A stretch of DNA of 64,000 bases from Shimia sp040225985 (lineage in GTDB: Bacteria > Pseudomonadota > Alphaproteobacteria > Rhodobacterales > Rhodobacteraceae), in contig NZ_JBBPEU010000013.1 of NCBI RefSeq assembly GCF_040225985.1, forward strand, positions 30,924 through 94,923, in the 5' to 3' direction. A program made the translations under genes and the position numbers. A model generated the notes under the pieces. The model had not been told where the DNA came from. It searched no databases and worked only from the letters and a program-made list of their open reading frames with translations. This document shows, one piece after another, positions 7,969 through 16,481 of this stretch. Each line of letters starts with the position of its first letter. Position 1 is the first letter of the stretch.

Positions 7969-9723
7969 ATGAAAGCCGAAGACACACAAGTGACAAGCGG
8001 CCGCGCGGTGATGGCGGTTGTGGGCGGGATGACCGGACTGGCGATCTGGGCCATGTTCGATGTGTTGCCCGACCTGTTGACCAATCCGCATCTTCTGGTG
8101 GCTGTTCTGGCGGCGGGCTGCGGGTTCGCGGCAGTGATGATGGCCATTCTCGGGCCGCTCCACTTGGGCCGTGCGGCCATGGGCGCAGCGCTTCTGGCGG
8201 GGCCGGCGGCACTGATGCTCGGCTGGGCCAGCCTGCGCTTTGACACGCCGGACAAGCTCTGGGAAGATAGTCTTCTGATACAGGCCTGGGCGATCTATCT
8301 GTTTCTCGGCACGCCTTTTGTGGCGGCCTGGATCCGGCGCCATGCCGATTGGCGCAATTACGAAAAGCTGTTCGATTATGCCTGGGCGATTGTCGTGCGT
8401 TATACGGCGGCGTGGATGTTCGTGGGGGCGTTCTGGCTGCTGCTGTTCCTGTCCGATGCGCTTTTGTCGATCGTGGGCATTACGGTGATTGAACAGCTTC
8501 TGGACTATACCCCTGTGCCTTACGTGCTCACGGGGGCGGTTCTGGGGCTGGCCCTTATGGTCGGCTACGAGATGCGCGATTACCTGTCGCCGTTCATGGT
8601 GTTGCACCTGTTGCGCCTCTTGGTGCCGGGGATGCTGATCGTGGTCGTGGTGTTTGTCGCGGCCCTGCCGTTTCAGGACCCGACCACGCTATTCGGGGGG
8701 CTGTCCCCGGCGGGCACACTCCTGGCGGTGGTGGCCGGGGCCGTGTCGCTGATCAGTGTGGCAATTGACAAGACCGATGACGAAGCGGTGCGCAACAGGG
8801 CGATGCGCCTTGCCACCGAGGGGCTGGCGATCCTGTTGCCCATTCTGGCCGGTCTGATTGTCTATGCCGTCTGGCTGCGCGTGACGCAGCACGGCTGGAC
8901 GCCCACGCGGCTTGCAGCGGCGGTGCTGGCAGTGTTCGCCGTATCCTATAGCCTGTTTTACGCAGCCGCGGTGTTGCGTCGCAAGAACTGGATGGCGCGC
9001 ATTCGCAAGGCGAATGTGGTGATCGCGCTGGCGATGATGGCAGCGGCGCTATTGTGGCTGTCGCCGGTTCTTAATGCGCAGAAATTGTCGACCGACAGCC
9101 AAGTCGCGCGGTATCTTGACGGCGGGGTGTCGGTCGAGGACGTGCCGGTCTGGGAAATGGTGCATGACTGGGGCCGGGCGGGTTCGGCGGGCGCGGCCCA
9201 ATTGCGCGCGCTCGAGGGCGAGGCCCACGGCGAACTGCGCGAGGCGATCGGGTTCGCGACCTCGACCGGGCAACGCTATATCTTTGAACGCAAGAGCGAG
9301 GACGTGCTACGCGGCGATCACGTGGCGCGACTGGTCGCCCAGATCACTCTTGTGTCAGAGGGCACGACCCTGACCCATGAGATGCTGTCGAACCTGCCGG
9401 ATTTCCGCCTGCAGGACTGGTTGGTTTCATGCGGGCGCGCGACTGATCCGGGTTGCATTCTGGTGCTGGAAGACTTTGATCCGACATCCGAGGGGTTGGA
9501 AGGCATGATATTCCTGCCCAGCTATGACGAGGGGTACGAGGCGATCAGCGTGGCGATGCGGTTTGGCCAACTCGAGCCGGGCGCGCATCTGCGCGATCCG
9601 GCCACGGGGGCGGTGCGGCGCCTGTCGCGTGCGCAGGTGCAGCGCGTGGTGGACGGAGATTTCGAACTGGCCCCCAGCCGGCGCCGGGCGCTGTGGATCG
9701 GAGACCTCGAACTACTTCCTTAA
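7969..9723 (+). CDS. DUF4153 multi-span membrane protein
   Basis: The 584-residue protein has about 11-12 hydrophobic segments in residues 14-375 and a soluble C-terminal domain of about 210 residues. This matches the DUF4153 family, inner-membrane proteins of unknown function. The start chosen is ATG at 7969, behind a GGGGAAGG-rich stretch; an in-frame TTG at 7948 is less likely. The soluble part contains SQVARYLDGGVSVEDVPVWE and ends with a basic segment (SRRRALWIGDLELLP). It appears to be transcribed alone. Confidence 0.75.
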   Translation: MKAEDTQVTSGRAVMAVVGGMTGLAIWAMFDVLPDLLTNPHLLVAVLAAGCGFAAVMMAILGPLHLGRAAMGAALLAGPAALMLGWASLRFDTPDKLWEDSLLIQAWAIYLFLGTPFVAAWIRRHADWRNYEKLFDYAWAIVVRYTAAWMFVGAFWLLLFLSDALLSIVGITVIEQLLDYTPVPYVLTGAVLGLALMVGYEMRDYLSPFMVLHLLRLLVPGMLIVVVVFVAALPFQDPTTLFGGLSPAGTLLAVVAGAVSLISVAIDKTDDEAVRNRAMRLATEGLAILLPILAGLIVYAVWLRVTQHGWTPTRLAAAVLAVFAVSYSLFYAAAVLRRKNWMARIRKANVVIALAMMAAALLWLSPVLNAQKLSTDSQVARYLDGGVSVEDVPVWEMVHDWGRAGSAGAAQLRALEGEAHGELREAIGFATSTGQRYIFERKSEDVLRGDHVARLVAQITLVSEGTTLTHEMLSNLPDFRLQDWLVSCGRATDPGCILVLEDFDPTSEGLEGMIFLPSYDEGYEAISVAMRFGQLEPGAHLRDPATGAVRRLSRAQVQRVVDGDFELAPSRRRALWIGDLELLP

Positions 9724-9794
9724 AATTGAAATTATTGGGAAATTCTTAAACTGCCCGCGCGCATAGTCGGTCCATCAATCAATGGAACGATACA

Positions 9795-10388
9795 ATGCAT
9801 GGTCTGATGAACAGGGCGATCCAGTCTTTTGTGCGCGATACCTATGGGCGGGACAGATGGGTCGAGGTCACCCGATTGGCCGGTCTCGATTTCATCAATT
9901 TCGAGGCGATGCTGCAGTATGACGACGCGCTGACCGATGCGGTGCTGGATGCCTGTGCACAGGTGCTCGGGGTGCCGCGCGAAACCATTCTCGAAGATAT
10001 CGGGACTTATCTTGTCTCGCACCCCAATGTCGAGGCGCTCCGGCGGCTGTTGCGCTTTGGGGGGGAAACCTTTGTAGAATTTCTGCATTCGCTGGATGAA
10101 TTGCCGGACCGGGCGCGGCTGGCTGTCGAGGATCTCAGGTTGCCGGGGATGGAGTTGCGAGAACACAGCCTCAACCGGTTCAGCCTTGTCTGTCGCGGGT
10201 CCCAGCCGGGGTTCGGGCATGTGATGATGGGAGTTTTGCGCGCGCTGGCCGATGATTACGGGGCGCTGGTGTTTCTGGAATGCCGTGATCAGCCGTCGGA
10301 TCAGCCGTTTGAAACGGTGGATATCACCCTGTTCGAAAGCGCCTTTGCCGAGGGGCGCAGTTTCGATCTGGGGGCCGTCGCGGGCTAG
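9795..10388 (+). CDS. H-NOX (HNOB) domain protein lacking the usual haem-binding residues
   Basis: The 197-residue protein matches the H-NOX fold along its length. It starts MHGLMNRAIQSFVRDTYG, has ETILEDIGTYLVSHP in the middle, and ends in the C-terminal alpha/beta domain. H-NOX proteins normally bind haem through a proximal His in a DEvH-type helix and a YxSxR motif. Here the helix reads SLDELPDR, with Pro104 where His is expected. The YxSxR site reads LVCRGSQPG, so Tyr, Ser and Arg become Cys133, Gly135 and Gln137. His98 lies one and a half turns away. The next gene starts 3 bases later and encodes an HNOBA-GGDEF cyclase, so the pair most likely acts as sensor plus output. Confidence 0.82.
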   Translation: MHGLMNRAIQSFVRDTYGRDRWVEVTRLAGLDFINFEAMLQYDDALTDAVLDACAQVLGVPRETILEDIGTYLVSHPNVEALRRLLRFGGETFVEFLHSLDELPDRARLAVEDLRLPGMELREHSLNRFSLVCRGSQPGFGHVMMGVLRALADDYGALVFLECRDQPSDQPFETVDITLFESAFAEGRSFDLGAVAG

Positions 10389-10391
10389 GCC

Positions 10392-11432
10392 ATGTCGCAC
10401 CCCCACGAGCTATACGAACTTCTGGACCTGTTCTGTCCGATGCATGTCGTGCTGGACCACGAGGGCAGGGTCCTGCACGCGGGGGACACGCTGCGCAAAT
10501 TGCTGCCGGGCACCGCGCTTGTCGGGTACAGTTTCTTTGACCAGTTTGAAATCCTGCGCCCGCGCGCCTTTACCAGTATGACGGCGCTCAGGGCCGAGGC
10601 GGGCAAACGCCTGCGCCTGCGCAAACAAGGCACGCCGCGCACGATCCTCAAAGGGGTTTTGTACAGCTTTGAAAACGGGCGGATATCGGTCATCAACCTG
10701 TCGTTCGGGTTCTCGGTGTTGGATGCGGTGCGTGACTATGCCCTGACCAGCGCTGATTTCGCCGCGACCGACCTGACCATTGAGATGTTGTATCTGGTCG
10801 AGGCCAAATCTGCCGCGATGGAGGCCTCGCGCAAGCTGAACCTGCGCCTTCAGGGGGCTAAGATCGCGGCCGAGGAGCAGGCCTTTACCGACACGCTGAC
10901 GGGCCTCAAGAACCGTCGGGCGCTGGACACGATCCTGGCGCGGTGGTTGCAAGCGGGGCGTGCACTGACCCTTGTTCAGATGGACCTCGACTTTTTCAAA
11001 TCGGTGAATGACCGGCTGGGCCACGCGGCGGGGGATCATGTCTTGCAGACTGTCGCGCGCATCCTTGTCGAGGAAACCCGCGACGAAGACTGCGTGGCGC
11101 GCGTTGGCGGAGATGAATTTGTCCTTTTGCTGGCCGGGCGCATGGCGCCTGAGAAGATGGCCAGCTTTGCCGCACGCCTCATTTCCCGCATCGAGGCGCC
11201 GATCCCCTTCAAGGGCGAGGCCTGTCGCATTTCAACATCCCTCGGGTTCACGCGTTCTTCCGTCGCCGATGATCCCAGCGCCGAAGACCTGTTGGAACAG
11301 GCCGATGCGGCGCTCTACGCGGCCAAGCGGCAGGGGCGGGCACAGCACAAGGTCTATGCACCCAAAATGTCGCTGGTCCTGCCTCAGGAAAACAAGCCGT
11401 CAGGAGGCCCCGCGCCGCCGCTTCCACCCTAG
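10392..11432 (+). CDS. HNOBA-GGDEF diguanylate cyclase
   Basis: The 346-residue protein begins with a domain resembling the H-NOX-associated (HNOBA) PAS-like domain of guanylate cyclases: FCPMHVVLDHEGRVLHAGDT, then SFFDQFEILRPR. A helical linker follows at about residues 125-163. The GGDEF domain (about 164-330) keeps the active motif GGDEF (239-243) and the inhibitory RxxD site (RDED, 230-233). It should convert two GTP to c-di-GMP. It is coupled to the H-NOX-like gene by a 3-base gap. Its stop overlaps by 4 bases the stop region of the convergent transglycosylase gene. Confidence 0.88.
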   Translation: MSHPHELYELLDLFCPMHVVLDHEGRVLHAGDTLRKLLPGTALVGYSFFDQFEILRPRAFTSMTALRAEAGKRLRLRKQGTPRTILKGVLYSFENGRISVINLSFGFSVLDAVRDYALTSADFAATDLTIEMLYLVEAKSAAMEASRKLNLRLQGAKIAAEEQAFTDTLTGLKNRRALDTILARWLQAGRALTLVQMDLDFFKSVNDRLGHAAGDHVLQTVARILVEETRDEDCVARVGGDEFVLLLAGRMAPEKMASFAARLISRIEAPIPFKGEACRISTSLGFTRSSVADDPSAEDLLEQADAALYAAKRQGRAQHKVYAPKMSLVLPQENKPSGGPAPPLPP

Positions 11433-12658
11433 CGTAGCGCCGCTTTCATGGCCTTGGTTGGGAAACAGGTGGCTGCGTTGCTGCGGCTTTCCTGCCAGCG
11501 CCCGATCGAGCGGCGCGTCTTGAACCCGGGCAAACCATCCGCGCCCCCTACATCATGGCCTTTCCGTTCCAAAGCCCGCTGCATCCGGGCCACGTCTGAC
11601 CGGTACAGCCCCCCGACCGGATCCCAACCGCGCGAGAAATTGCCCATATTATACTGGATCCGGTCCCCGACATGGCCGACGAACAGGGCGTAAAGGTCGC
11701 TCTTGTTGTATTCCTTCAGGACATAGAAATTCTGGGTGACGATAAAGGCTGGTCCGCCACGTCCCGCCGGCATCAAGAGGAACCCCTGCTTGTTGCGTTC
11801 GGCCTTCGGGAAGGGTTTGCCAGAAACCCGGGTTACGCCCATTGCCGCCCATTGCGAGATGCGGCGGCCCTGATCGGGCCCTTCCAGCGTACAGGACACC
11901 GCCGCAGGCACCATGACCTCGAACCCCCAGTCGCGCCCGCGTTCCCAGCCGTGCCGCGTAAGGTAATTGCCAATTGATGCGATGGTATCCGCCTCTGAAT
12001 TCCAGATATCGGCGCGTCCGTCGCCATCGCCATCCACAGCAAAGGCCAGCACGTTGGACGGCATGAATTGCGGCTGGCCCAGTGCTCCGGCCCAGCTGCT
12101 TTTCAACCGGCCCGGCGGGCCCATGCGGCGCTGGGACATTTGCAGCGCGGCCAGCGTCTGTTCGGTGAAATAGGGTGCGCGCGTGCTCATGAACGCCTTG
12201 GTGCCCAGCACCTCGAACGCATCATGCGGGATCTTCGCACGACCATAGCCGCTCTCGCGACCCCAGATGCCCAGAATGATCCGCCCCGGCACGCCGGTCT
12301 TGCGTTCTGTACGCGCCAGCGCCTTGGCGTGACGGCGGGCCATGTCCTTGCCGATGCGGGTCGCCCCCTGGATCGCGCCTGCCGAGAAATACTTGGCGGG
12401 CGATCCGAACTCCGCCTGACGTTGCTGGCGCTCGACTCCGCCTGAACTGCCGGGCGGCACCAGATCAGGCAGCTTCCAGTTCAGGGACACCTCGTCAAAG
12501 GCTGCGTTGAAAGTCTGGCGCGAGACACCGGCAGCCCGCGCCGCAGGCCACAAATCCTGCTCCAGCCACTGGCGAAATTGTTTTTCTACTGCGGCCTTGG
12601 ATTGGGCCAGGGCGGGCGGGGCAGTCAACAGGCAGAGCAATAGCAACAATCGCAGCAT
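11429..12658 (-). CDS. Lytic murein transglycosylase, MltB type
   Basis: The 409-residue protein has a signal peptide (MLRLLLLLCLLTAPPALAQ). An SLT_2/MltB catalytic domain follows at about residues 25-325, with the catalytic Glu135 in GIWGRESGYG and the conserved ALGQPQFMPSN. A C-terminal peptidoglycan-binding domain lies at about 340-405 (RSDVARMQRALERKGHDVGG). It cleaves peptidoglycan glycan strands in the periplasm to leave 1,6-anhydro ends. No lipobox Cys is seen, so it is probably soluble or envelope-associated rather than a lipoprotein. Confidence 0.9.
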   Translation of the reverse strand: MLRLLLLLCLLTAPPALAQSKAAVEKQFRQWLEQDLWPAARAAGVSRQTFNAAFDEVSLNWKLPDLVPPGSSGGVERQQRQAEFGSPAKYFSAGAIQGATRIGKDMARRHAKALARTERKTGVPGRIILGIWGRESGYGRAKIPHDAFEVLGTKAFMSTRAPYFTEQTLAALQMSQRRMGPPGRLKSSWAGALGQPQFMPSNVLAFAVDGDGDGRADIWNSEADTIASIGNYLTRHGWERGRDWGFEVMVPAAVSCTLEGPDQGRRISQWAAMGVTRVSGKPFPKAERNKQGFLLMPAGRGGPAFIVTQNFYVLKEYNKSDLYALFVGHVGDRIQYNMGNFSRGWDPVGGLYRSDVARMQRALERKGHDVGGADGLPGFKTRRSIGRWQESRSNAATCFPTKAMKAALR

Positions 12659-12727
12659 GGAAGGGCCTTCTTGGTAGAACTACGGATTTCCCGATCCTAG
12701 CGCCGATGCGGCAGGCCTGAACACCCT

Positions 12728-15370
12728 CTATTGCAATTGCAGGATGTCCGGCACACAGCGTTTGCGTTGGGCGGGCATGGTGTCGGCGCCGTCTGATCGC
12801 TTGAGACGTTTGGGCCCGTCCTTGACCTTGATCTTGGGCTTGGCCAGCGCACCGGTCAGGCTAACCGGCCACGGGCTGCGCGACAAGGGTTCGCCGATCT
12901 TGCGGGGCTGCAGGTGCAGGTTGATGGATTTCGCCGGAATATCGACATCCCCATAGGCGACGATCTGGACCTGATCCGTTTCCACCACCGTGGTTTTGGT
13001 TGTTATCTTGCCATTGGTCAGCACAATCGGCGCCCGCAAACAGACAATCGGCGCCACCTTTTTTTTGTGGGGCGAGAACAGCCAAGGCAAAACGCCCAGG
13101 CCCGCAAGATCCAGAAGTTGGGTCTCGATCGTCCCGTCCTGCATCGTCACGGTGCCCTGTCCGGACAAGGCCCCGAGGAACGCCTGCACCGAGGCAGTCG
13201 GGCCGACCACGTCGAAATCCGCATAAAGCGTCCCGCTGGCCCCTTTCTTGAAGTTCAGTTCTTCCAGCAGGTGGCCGAGCTTCCAGCCGCCAGCTTTTCC
13301 CTTCACCTCAAGCGGGTGTTTGGTGTCTTTGAGATCCATCGAGCCGCTCACATCGAAATGACCCCCGCCATATTCAAATTTCAGCGGCCCGGCTGTTAGC
13401 AGACGGTCCTTGAGCGTGACTTCGCTTTGTAGCGTGCTAATGCCCTTGGCCCCCTCGATATGGCGCAGGTCCAACGCAATTTCGAGATCTGAGACCGCCA
13501 GAAGAACCGCGCGCCCCAGCGGCGTGAGCGTGACATCGCGCAAGGCCTGCGGCGCGTCGTCCATGGGGGGCGTGTCGTCAATATTGCGCAGCTGGATCGC
13601 GGCGGAGAAGACATTGCGCAGTTGTTGCATACGGATCATGTCGCTTTCGACCTTGCCGATCACCACGGGGTCAGACACCGCGTCGTCCAGATCGACCGCC
13701 ACATCCAGCACCGACTCGCCCAGGGCGATGTGCATGTCCGCGTTCCAGTCAGGGCCTTCGCTCGTCAGGGCGATGTTGACCACCGCCTCGCCGGTGTCGA
13801 TGGGTTTGAGCGACATGGCCGCCAGCAGATCGGCCCCTGAAGGCACATCGGCCTTCACTTCAAGGGCCACATCTTCGAACCGCAGCACGTTATGCACCGC
13901 TCCCGTTACTGTTAGATCCCACAAATCGGTGCCGTGCGTTTTGGCCGCGAGGCTGGTGAGGCTCAGCTTGTCGATATTGCCTTCAAGATGAAAGTCACCC
14001 CCAAAGGTGCCCAGCGACTCGCCGCCGCGAAAGCCTTCGGGTTTCAGAAGGGAGTCTGCGCGCACGCTGATGGTGCCATCGGCGGAAATGCCCTCGAGGT
14101 TCAGCGCGTCGGCCACGGCCCCGTCCAGAATGACGAACGGCGCGGCAGGTGGGCCGAGGCGCAGGTTCACATTCCCCAGCCGCAGCTTGCCCTCGGGCGT
14201 GCGCAACACCTGCGAGACCGAGATCGGCGGCGGGCCTTCGCCCGACGTGTCCATGACGAAGCCGTTGGTTTCAATCACCATCCTGCGCTGGGCGACCTTG
14301 CCCGGCTCGCTTTTGATTTCCATGTCGACCGAGATCAGCTTGAGATCACGGCGCACCTTGGTGACCGGCGGTTCGGCGTCTTCGGGGTAAAGGCGGATGC
14401 CCGTGAACAGGGACACGTCTTCGGGGTTTCCCAGCTCGCCAACCTGTCCCGTGACCACCACGCTTTGTCCGCCGTCCAGCGCCACCTGCACGTCCAGATC
14501 GTCGATCCGCGTCGTGTCGGGGCTGTGTTTCAGAACCGCAGAAACCTTGCCGGTGCCTTCCAGCGCGCGTTCCAGTTTCAAAATGTCGAGCAGCTGTCCG
14601 ATCGAGACCACATCTGCAGCCATGGCGACCTCGACCCCTGCGGCATAGCCGTCTGGCGCGGGCGTTCCGTCGAATGAGAGTGTCACGCCATCAAAGGTGA
14701 GCGCCGTCGTGAAAGGCGCATCGTTTGGGAAGCGCCCCGAAAGCGTCAGGGATTCTCCGTTCAGTAGGCCCGCACCGGTCAGGGTTGGCGGGACCGTGCC
14801 ATCGCCCCGGTCCAGCGCGATCTGTTCCAGCTTCATCTCAAGATCCAGCCCGTTGATCGCGCTTTGATAGACAAGGGTCGTGTCCTCAAGTCGCAAGATC
14901 CGGTCGGTGAACACATTTGCAATCGACTGTTTAGGGGCCAGTTTCTGCCCTTTGTCCGGTGCAGGGGCCTTGGGCGTCGGGTTTTGCCAAGAGGCGCTGC
15001 CATCGTCTTCCTGCACCAGAACAAGTGTCGTGCCTGAAATGGCCAGATTGCCGATCTGTGGCTGTTTGTTCCAAAGGCTGTTCAGGGGCAGGTCAAAGCT
15101 GATCCGGTCGACCTCGGCCAGGGTCACATCCGCCACCGTCGCACTGGGCAGGGTCAGCCCCTTGGCCGACAGTTTCAGGATGCGTCCCGGCACGACCTGC
15201 ACATCCCCCGCCACGACGACATCCCGCCCCAATTGGTCAGACAGAACATCCGCCACAAGGGTGCGGCGCAGGTCAGAGAACAGCGCGGAACTCAGCAGCA
15301 TCCAGCCCGCGATCAGGAGGACGCCCGCCAGCGCGACAAGTCCGAGTAGGGTTTTTGTAATCCACGACAC
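12728..15370 (-). CDS. AsmA family envelope protein
   Basis: The 880-residue protein has an N-terminal membrane anchor (LLGLVALAGVLLIAGWMLLSS). A long periplasmic beta-rich body follows. AsmA-type motifs occur near the start (LGRDVVVAGDVQV) and end (GQGTVTMQDGTIETQLLDLA). AsmA-like proteins bridge the envelope and are linked to lipid transport and outer-membrane biogenesis. The start is GTG at 15370, 8 bases after AGAGG. The length is in the upper range of the family. Confidence 0.85.
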   Translation of the reverse strand: MSWITKTLLGLVALAGVLLIAGWMLLSSALFSDLRRTLVADVLSDQLGRDVVVAGDVQVVPGRILKLSAKGLTLPSATVADVTLAEVDRISFDLPLNSLWNKQPQIGNLAISGTTLVLVQEDDGSASWQNPTPKAPAPDKGQKLAPKQSIANVFTDRILRLEDTTLVYQSAINGLDLEMKLEQIALDRGDGTVPPTLTGAGLLNGESLTLSGRFPNDAPFTTALTFDGVTLSFDGTPAPDGYAAGVEVAMAADVVSIGQLLDILKLERALEGTGKVSAVLKHSPDTTRIDDLDVQVALDGGQSVVVTGQVGELGNPEDVSLFTGIRLYPEDAEPPVTKVRRDLKLISVDMEIKSEPGKVAQRRMVIETNGFVMDTSGEGPPPISVSQVLRTPEGKLRLGNVNLRLGPPAAPFVILDGAVADALNLEGISADGTISVRADSLLKPEGFRGGESLGTFGGDFHLEGNIDKLSLTSLAAKTHGTDLWDLTVTGAVHNVLRFEDVALEVKADVPSGADLLAAMSLKPIDTGEAVVNIALTSEGPDWNADMHIALGESVLDVAVDLDDAVSDPVVIGKVESDMIRMQQLRNVFSAAIQLRNIDDTPPMDDAPQALRDVTLTPLGRAVLLAVSDLEIALDLRHIEGAKGISTLQSEVTLKDRLLTAGPLKFEYGGGHFDVSGSMDLKDTKHPLEVKGKAGGWKLGHLLEELNFKKGASGTLYADFDVVGPTASVQAFLGALSGQGTVTMQDGTIETQLLDLAGLGVLPWLFSPHKKKVAPIVCLRAPIVLTNGKITTKTTVVETDQVQIVAYGDVDIPAKSINLHLQPRKIGEPLSRSPWPVSLTGALAKPKIKVKDGPKRLKRSDGADTMPAQRKRCVPDILQLQ

Positions 15371-15478
15371 CTAATGCACCTCTGATCTGACTCGCTCAGA
15401 TCCAGAACACCCGATCCTGCGCCCCTTTGTCGACTCTTACTTGCCCGCGGCAATGCGTTTGCGAGGCAGGAGCGGCGA

Positions 15479-16369
15479 TCAGGGCAGAACGGCGGCGCCA
15501 AATTCGTGCGAGAGCAATTCCTGAACCAGCGGGTTAGGAAAGCGGCGGCGCAGCGTCACGGCATAAAAGGTCTCGCGGATGCGGGGATGCTCGCGCGCCT
15601 CGACCAGTCGGCCCGAGGTCAGTTCGTCCTTCACGACGATGGGTGCCACCAGCGCCAGCCCGATATCCTCGCGCGCCATCAGCCGCATCATCGCCATGTC
15701 ATCGACTTCAGCAGCGATCTGGGGACGCACCGACAGGCGGCTGGCCATAGCGTCAAAGGCGGTGCGCACGCTGTTGTCTGTGGTGGGCAGGATAAAGGGC
15801 TGCTCGGTCAACAGGTCGCGCACGGGGCGTTCGGGGTCCAGCCGGTCGGGCGTGCCAACGATGCTCACTGCCTGCTCCGCGACCTGATGAGTTTCGTACG
15901 GAGTCAGGCTGTCATCCGGGGGCGGGCGGTTCATCAGCACCAGATCCAGATTGAGCGCCTCAAGCCCTTCCAGCAACTCTGTCGGACTGCCCGAGCGCAG
16001 GATCACCTCGACATCAAGGCGCGACAGGATCGGCCTCAGAAAACCGATCTGAAAGTTGCGTGACAGGGTGGACAGCGCGCCCACGCGCAGCGCCTTGCGG
16101 GTCTGGACGGTCTCGGTCAGCGTTGCGACAAGTTCCTGTCCTGTCGAAAAAATCGCATCCGCATGGTCCAGCGCGATCCGGCCCGCTTCGGTCAGGTACA
16201 ACTGCCGTCCGCGCCGTTCGAACAGGTCATGTCCAAGCCGTTCCTCAAGCTGTTTGATCTGCACCGACAGCGCGGATTGTGACAGATTCAGGCGCTGCGC
16301 CGTACGGGTGAGGTTCCCGTCATGTGCGACGGCCCAGAAATACCGGAGGTGATGATAGTTGAGCGGCAT
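15479..16369 (-). CDS. LysR-family regulator, probably of dabBA
   Basis: The 296-residue protein has an N-terminal winged helix-turn-helix (about residues 5-65, HLRYFWAVAHDGNLTRTAQR then LSQSALSVQIKQLEERLG) and a LysR substrate-binding domain. The N-terminal part resembles NhaR-like LysR proteins. It is divergent from dabB-dabA with a 112-base AT-rich gap that contains a perfect inverted repeat. The position makes it the likely regulator of the inorganic-carbon uptake genes; the co-inducer is unknown. Confidence 0.85.
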   Translation of the reverse strand: MPLNYHHLRYFWAVAHDGNLTRTAQRLNLSQSALSVQIKQLEERLGHDLFERRGRQLYLTEAGRIALDHADAIFSTGQELVATLTETVQTRKALRVGALSTLSRNFQIGFLRPILSRLDVEVILRSGSPTELLEGLEALNLDLVLMNRPPPDDSLTPYETHQVAEQAVSIVGTPDRLDPERPVRDLLTEQPFILPTTDNSVRTAFDAMASRLSVRPQIAAEVDDMAMMRLMAREDIGLALVAPIVVKDELTSGRLVEAREHPRIRETFYAVTLRRRFPNPLVQELLSHEFGAAVLP

Positions 16370-16405
16370 ACGTTCTATTTAATGAAACGATATCAGAAGA
16401 ACAAT

Positions 16406-16427
16406 GTATTTTTAATGACATAAATAC
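16406..16427. promoter_or_regulatory. LysR-type operator candidate between regulator and dabB
   Basis: The perfect inverted repeat GTATTT-N10-AAATAC lies in the 112-base divergent gap and contains a T-N11-A core typical of LysR binding sites. It is placed to act on both promoters. The surrounding DNA is AT-rich. No footprint is known; the call rests on symmetry and position. Confidence 0.55.
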
Positions 16428-16481
16428 TGTCTTAACTAGCGAGTCCAAGGTTCAACCCGCCAAGAACAAGGGACATTTCTT

